A stretch of DNA of 24,101 nucleotides from Pleurotus ostreatus/Saccharomyces cerevisiae fusant (Eukaryota > Opisthokonta): positions 1 through 24,101 of the forward strand of contig JAMQCK010000415.1 in the NCBI GenBank assembly GCA_024196135.1, read 5' to 3'. Of this stretch, positions 19,652 through 24,101 are shown in pieces. Both the position numbers and the translations under genes were made by a program. The first letter of the stretch is position 1, and each line of letters starts with the position of its first letter. The notes below the pieces were generated by a model. The model saw only the letters and a program-made list of their open reading frames with translations. It searched no databases and was not told the origin of the DNA.

Positions 19652-21860
19652 CTACAGCTTCTCCTTCGCCAACACCTCTGGATCATGCGCCGCCAGCTTC
19701 TTTGTCTTGGTCGCAAGCTTGCTCTTCTGGCGAATGCGCTCGCCGTAGATGAAGAACACGAAGGGGATGGGCATGATCGCGACGGAGATGAGCGCGAGGA
19801 GCAGCCCCGCGTACTGGAAGCCCATGTTGTGGAACATCTGCGTCACGTAGAGCGGCACCATCGCGCCAATCTCGGAGCGCATGAGCGTCTTGGCGGCGAT
19901 GGCGGACGCGGCGAAGTTGCTGTAGCTGTCGACGATGTAGGAGTTGGCGGAGATGTAGCTGGGGAGGGCAAAGTGAGATGGTGAGAGGGAGAAGGAGGGA
20001 AGGGAAGACGTACATGAGGATCATGGCCCAGCCGAAGACGCCGCCGCCGAAGCAGGGGCCCACCCAGTGTACCCACTCGTAGCCGCCGGTGAAGGCGAAG
20101 ATGAACAGAGCGATGGGGAGGAAGCTGATGGGCATCGATCAGCGCGGTGAGCATGTCGAAAATGAGATCACGTACATGGAGCCGACCATCATGGTGTAGA
20201 GGCGAGCCTCGGGATATGTGCCATGCCTGGTGGCAGCCGCATAGATCTTCTCTTGTGCGGGCACTGCGATGAGCATCGCAAGCATGATGCCGAGCTGAGA
20301 TACTGTCAGTATCCCGTCTTTTTGGACTGTCGAAATCAAGAGGACGTACCACGACAGAGACGAAAGTGACGCCAGTCAAGCCCGCTGAGAAACCGCGAAC
20401 CTCCGCGAAAGCAATGGGAAATGCAAAGAACAGCAGATCTATCCGCACAGTAAGCACCCTATCGCCGAGAACGCAGATGAATGCTTACAGAGGATGCTAT
20501 AGATGAACGAGAGGTAGAAAGACATGAAGAACATCACTGGCTCCGTCACCAGCATGATCAGTGGGCGTAGGAGCGCCTCCTTGATGATAACCTTGAAGGG
20601 GCGATGCTCTATCTCGGCGAGAGTGCGGTAGCTCTGGTCGCCAGTCTCCTTGCGAATGCGTTCGGCCTTGCGGCGGAGAAGGACAGGGGCCAGCGTCTCG
20701 GGCATGATCAGGGTGAGCACGACGCATGCGCCGAGGAAGATGAAGAGGACCCAATCTAAGACAATTATTAGATGCGCTGCTGGTCAGTCGTAAACCGCGG
20801 GACGCACAGATCCATCGCCATCCGATCGTCTGGCCTATGAAGCCGCCGATAAGTGGACCGATACACGCTGAAGTAGGGTGAGTCCTAGTTCAGAAATGCT
20901 AAGCGCCGAGAGCACATACGTCCAATGCTGTATGGACTGTGAGCAGGATTGCAAGACCAACGTAAGGAAAGACAACTCACAAGATGGTTACGGAGAACAC
21001 GGCCATAGGAATACCGCGCTCCTCCACGGACCACACGTCTGCGACACTGCCACCAACGTTGCACATCGGTGCGGACGACGCGATTCCGGCAATTTGGCGA
21101 GAGACCACGAGAGTGGCCACATTTTTGGCGAGCGCGCTTGGCAGCGTGAAGATGAAGTAGAAGAAGATACTGCGAAATCATGTTGATCGGCGAAGGGCTT
21201 CACGAGGTGCATAATTACATACCTGATAATGTAAATCGGCTTCCGTCCTACAACTTCAGAGAGAGGCGCGAAGAAGAGTGGTCTACAAAGATGTCAGCGG
21301 AGACCGCAGGAGCTTCGAGTCAATCACAAACCCAATACCGAAGCCGATGACGAAGCAAGTGACCGTGAGGTTGACGACCTCTTGCTCAGCGTGTAAATCC
21401 TTCGTAGGACCTTCCATGCTACGAAAGGGATCAGCATACAAGGCTCTGCGTATTCGCACAAGTGACTTACTCTCCAGTGATGATGGAGCTTCCCAATGCT
21501 ACCGCAAGACACAAGAAGGCGGTCGTCAGAGTCACGAGCCTGCCAGACATGTCAGACCATGCGATGAACCCGAGGACGGGGCACTCACCACTTCCGGGCC
21601 TTGCTCCATTCTCGTGGGTCCTCGCCCTTCCCTTTCTCGAAGTCGACGATGTGATAGCCCTGCTGCGTTCGCCGCGTGGCTAGTCGGTCGAGATCAGGCG
21701 GCGCATTCGCATCGTAAGTAACATCGACGGTCTCGCTGAGGGAGGGCGCGACAGAGACGTCGAGGGGGCCTTCGCGCTCGAGCTTGCGGAGCTCGTCCTC
21801 CTGGGCGCGCGACAGCGCGGGCGGCTGCGCGAACTCGGCTTCGAGAGGCTCGGACGGCAT
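19652..21860 (-). CDS. MFS transporter, drug:H+ antiporter (DHA1) type
   Basis: Twelve-helix major facilitator, probably a proton-coupled exporter of drugs, toxins or polyamines at the plasma membrane. Twelve exons join to 545 codons plus TAG: 21860-21589, 21539-21471, 21418-21332, 21282-21223, 21169-20981, 20927-20920, 20867-20808, 20755-20489, 20438-20350, 20294-20176, 20124-20014, 19958-19652. All introns are 49-55 nt. An acidic cytosolic N-terminus (about 1-90, ending DPREWSKARKW) precedes TM1. Motif A is PLSEVVGRKPIYI (about 149-161). Motif C, the antiporter signature, is IGPCIGPLIGGFIG (about 227-240). The central loop contains LLRRKAERIRKETGD and the C-terminus has the usual YGERIRQKSKLA basic tail. 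Exon 6 is only 8 nt long. No frame lesion is present. The substrate cannot be inferred. Confidence 0.9.
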
Positions 21861-22007
21861 GATGGCGTTGCAGACAAAGGGGAAGCCTCAGGAGTTGACG
21901 AGGGGTGTGCTGCAGATGACGACGAGGGGGAGAGCCTCTTGGAGACGAGTTAAACCCTGCGAGGGCGGGCAAGCTGGACGCGGGGAAGCAGTCAATTGCA
22001 TCGTGCC

Positions 22008-22013
22008 CTTATA
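22008..22013 (-). promoter_or_regulatory. Possible TATA box of the MFS transporter
   Basis: Reading minus, CATATAAGG places TATAAG about 150 nt before the ATG at 21860. This would leave a 5' leader of about 120 nt. Position is plausible, use is inferred. Confidence 0.35.
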
Positions 22014-22083
22014 TGATGGGCGGCGGGATAAGGTTGTACTCGACGCGCGAGGGGGGCGGGTGATGCGACGATATCACGGACGC

Positions 22084-22138
22084 GACTCAGCACTGTTGAG
22101 TCAAAAACGTGGACGCTGTGGCAAAAAACGTGGGCGCT
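22084..22138. promoter_or_regulatory. Candidate bZIP site and paired ACGTGG repeats upstream of the transporter
   Basis: TGAGTCA at 22097-22103 is the palindromic AP-1/Gcn4-type bZIP recognition sequence. With GACTCA at 22084-22089 it forms a perfect 6-bp inverted repeat with a 7-nt spacer. Immediately beside it are two near-identical units, CAAAAACGTGGACGCT (22102-22117) and CAAAAAACGTGGGCGCT (22122-22138). The block lies about 225-280 nt upstream of the transporter ATG, where fungal drug-exporter promoters commonly carry bZIP sites. The link is inferred. Confidence 0.35.
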
Positions 22139-22766
22139 AATCGCCAGGAAAGGCAATTAGATCGCCACAAAAGGAGATTTTTGCGAGATCACTGTGATCG
22201 GAAGACCGGACCGGACGAAGTGTTAGGCGCTCGTACGATGGGGACGGACGCCCGATCGAGAGATATGGTTGGTGGGAGGCGACGTTGGAAGGCCTGCGGC
22301 GTCATTTGTATAGAGGTCAGGACGTCTTCATTTCATGGCGAGAGATATGGGTGGTTGGTGGGGAGGAGGCCACAGGCGCCGTAGACCTGTTCTTTTCGCC
22401 TACAGACTTCGTGAGCCACGAACTCGCAACACCATCCGTGAGTAAAGCACCAATGCACACACCGTTCGCTACCCGCCGCCAGCGGACCCACGGGGCGCCC
22501 ACAGAACAGAGTATTGAGCAGCAGGCTCATTACATCGGGAAGTCCCTCTGACATGTCTTCACGAGGGTACGACCTTCCTGTGCTTGATGGAAGCTTGCAC
22601 GTCGCAGAGCTTCGCGACGGAGAAACTATCCATGAATGAGCGAGATCAGCAGACCATCAACCGCCACCGCTGCGACCAGCTACGACCTCGCACGTACGAC
22701 CTTATCGCCCCGCTCGTCGAGACGCGACCGCCTCGAAGCGGGGGTTGGGGCAAAGTTGTTGCGGGA

Positions 22767-22809
22767 ACCGGTAACGTGAATGTTCGCCACCGGTACGTAG
22801 ATGTTTGCC
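22767..22809 (+). repeat. Imperfect tandem repeat, two units of about 22 nt
   Basis: Two adjacent units begin with ACCGGT and end with GCC: ACCGGTAACGTGAATGTTCG and onward (22767-22788, 22 nt) and ACCGGTACGTAGATGTTTGC and onward (22789-22809, 21 nt). A third ACCGGT follows at 22819. It may be a small replication-slippage duplication or a pair of protein-binding sites. Confidence 0.4.
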
Positions 22810-23180
22810 AAGAGCGAACCGGTGACCTGTGGGCGCTGCGGTGGGCGTTCCCGAGGTACGCCAACGCTTGATGCTTGAGGCCACCAGGGCGTAGGGGTGA
22901 GCGAAGAGCCTGCGCTGATGAGCGGGGGTCCGTTCAAGGGCGCATATATCCAGCATCTGTGCGGTTGGAAAGATCAGGTGAAAGCAGTTGCGCAAGGTGT
23001 GCCACTCGCGCTTCCTCGACAAGTTGAATGAGGTGGGCAGCTCCTGCGCTTTGATTGGAGGAGGCGACGACAGGAATGTCGAGGACTGGCCAGCGGTCTA
23101 GAGCAGGGATGCGGCAGTTTGCTAACGCGGAACGTGGACGAACTGACAGCAAGTACAATTTTATTGGCCAGAATACATAT

Positions 23181-24088
23181 TCAGTCATAATCTCCTCCTG
23201 GAAAGGCGTTAGTCGCGTCACAAGGTAACATAAGAGGGACAGCATACCTCCTCCACCATCATCGCCACCACCACCGTCACCAAGGTTGTCCGCATCGTCT
23301 CCCTCGCCGTTGTCGAAGTAGTTCTCGGCGTAGTCGTTGTCGTACTCTTCGTCGACATCGTAGTCGTCTTGCTCGGCGTCGGAGCCGACTTGGGACCCTT
23401 CCTTTTCTGAGCCTTCCTGAGGCGGAGTCAGTGGAGGATTGTAGGGAGAGTGGGGGTGGCATACCTTGTCTTCATCGTTCTCGTCGAACTTGTCAAGGTT
23501 GACTGTTCTCTTGAGCTTGGCCGCTCCGGTGTCTACACTGTGGTGAGCTACGCCACGAACATATATGACAAGATGACGCTCACTACGCCGTTTGCGACCC
23601 GGGTTGAAGTAATCCTCGAGAAGCTCCGGCGGGAAGAATGGTGCATGAAGGTCTTTGCGCTTTAGAGTAGGCTGCGACGCTTCAGACTGTCGATATCGAT
23701 CAGAGTATCGAGGGAGATCTGCACTCGAATAAGATGCGCGCCACCGATCATTTGAGCCAACTACTACTCACCGTCACTCTTCGTGGTCTCGACAACATAG
23801 TAAGCGGAGCCGCGCAGGCGCGCCGAGAAGCCCATCTGCAGGGCCGCAATGCGCTTTTCATCCTCCGTATATTCCTCCATCACAGGCTGCTGCACTGGCT
23901 ATCATCCCGTCAACACACCGCCTCTACTTCCGACCCGCGCACATACATACTGGATACAGCGCCGTCCCCTCCCTCGACAACGACTGGATGTCGGCAAACG
24001 TGAGGCCCATGGGGGGCTGGTTCCCGGCGCCAAAGCCGCCGCGGCCGCCCCCGCGCCCACCGCCTCGGCCCCTTCCGCGACCGCCCAT
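23181..24088 (-). CDS. RPC31: RNA polymerase III subunit RPC31 (RPC7/POLR3G type)
   Basis: Subunit of the RPC31-RPC34-RPC82 subcomplex of RNA polymerase III, needed for initiation at tRNA and 5S genes. Six exons (24088-23951, 23889-23772, 23718-23584, 23532-23465, 23416-23248, 23197-23181) give 214 residues. The N-terminus is Gly/Arg-rich (MGGRGRGRGGGRGGGRGGFG), followed by LTFADIQSLSREG. The middle has PVMEEYTEDEKRIAAL, LPRYSDRY and the conserved HAPFFPPELLEDYFNPGRKR, then LKRTVNLDKF. The C-terminus is a long Asp/Glu-rich tail ending GGGDYD, as in RPC31 proteins. Length is close to the family norm. The acceptor of intron 1 is a GCAGCAG tandem, so residue 47 (Gln) may be optional. The start ATG lies 13 nt from the window edge, so its promoter is outside. 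Confidence 0.9.
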
Positions 24089-24101
24089 TGTATTCGAAGC
24101 G

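Larger units (their letters stand above)
21861..23180. other. Intergenic region between transporter and RPC31
   Basis: It holds the transporter promoter (TATA-like at 22008, bZIP-type site and repeats at 22084-22138) and, further on, a short imperfect tandem repeat at 22767-22809. Both strands have open frames up to about 106 residues, but none shows a domain or a consistent exon chain. No gene is called. Confidence 0.5.

Noticed and set aside
11668..21860. Secondary-metabolite gene cluster (two LaeA-like methyltransferases plus an MFS exporter)
   Set aside because: No polyketide synthase, NRPS, terpene synthase, P450 or other core enzyme is present. Housekeeping genes lie between, and both methyltransferases are frame-broken.

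Overview
The window looks like nuclear DNA from a basidiomycete fungus, most likely an Agaricomycete (the polypore/mushroom group). The evidence is its GC-rich sequence, dense genes split by many introns of about 47-56 nt with GTRNGT donors and CTNAY branch sites, fungal housekeeping genes, and F-box-like and LaeA-like methyltransferase genes of the kind that are often multicopy in these fungi. All coding models below were built by hand, by joining exons so that splice sites, phases and family motifs agree. The total exon length is a multiple of three in every model called intact.

Layout. Positions 1-3196 have no gene I can name; they hold a weak small-protein candidate (509-772, minus), a long imperfect hairpin (2272-2350) and a G-rich stretch with a G-quadruplex motif. 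Next on the plus strand are the DEAD-box helicase MAK5 (3197-6414, 11 exons) and an F-box-like protein (6795-8475). An 82-residue membrane protein of unknown function (9197-9550, 3 exons) and a second F-box-like gene broken by a frameshift (10247-11574) follow. A LaeA-like SAM-dependent methyltransferase lies on the minus strand (11668-12617) and carries two frame breaks. Then come a type II membrane glycosyltransferase of the DXD/GT32 type (13914-15418), an RMD1/RMND1-family DUF155 membrane protein (15802-17518) and a second copy of the methyltransferase (18408-19345, plus), also frame-broken. The right end, on the minus strand, has a 12-exon MFS drug:H+ antiporter-type transporter (19652-21860) and the RNA polymerase III subunit RPC31/RPC7 (23181-24088).

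The housekeeping genes (MAK5 for large-subunit ribosome assembly, RPC31 for 5S/tRNA transcription, RMD1, glycosyltransferase) are intact across about 9.6 kb of coding exons when the transporter, first F-box gene and small membrane gene are included. All frame breaks fall in the expansion-prone families: the two methyltransferase copies and one F-box gene. The two methyltransferases form a divergent inverted pair around the glycosyltransferase and RMD1. They share both intron positions and phases and an almost identical TATA element, so they arose by DNA-level duplication including the promoter. I find no core biosynthetic enzyme, transposase, CRISPR array or convincing tRNA, and no clear novel multi-gene system. 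The most unusual items are the decaying inverted methyltransferase pair, an 8-nt microexon inside the transporter's motif C, and the hairpin at 2272-2350.
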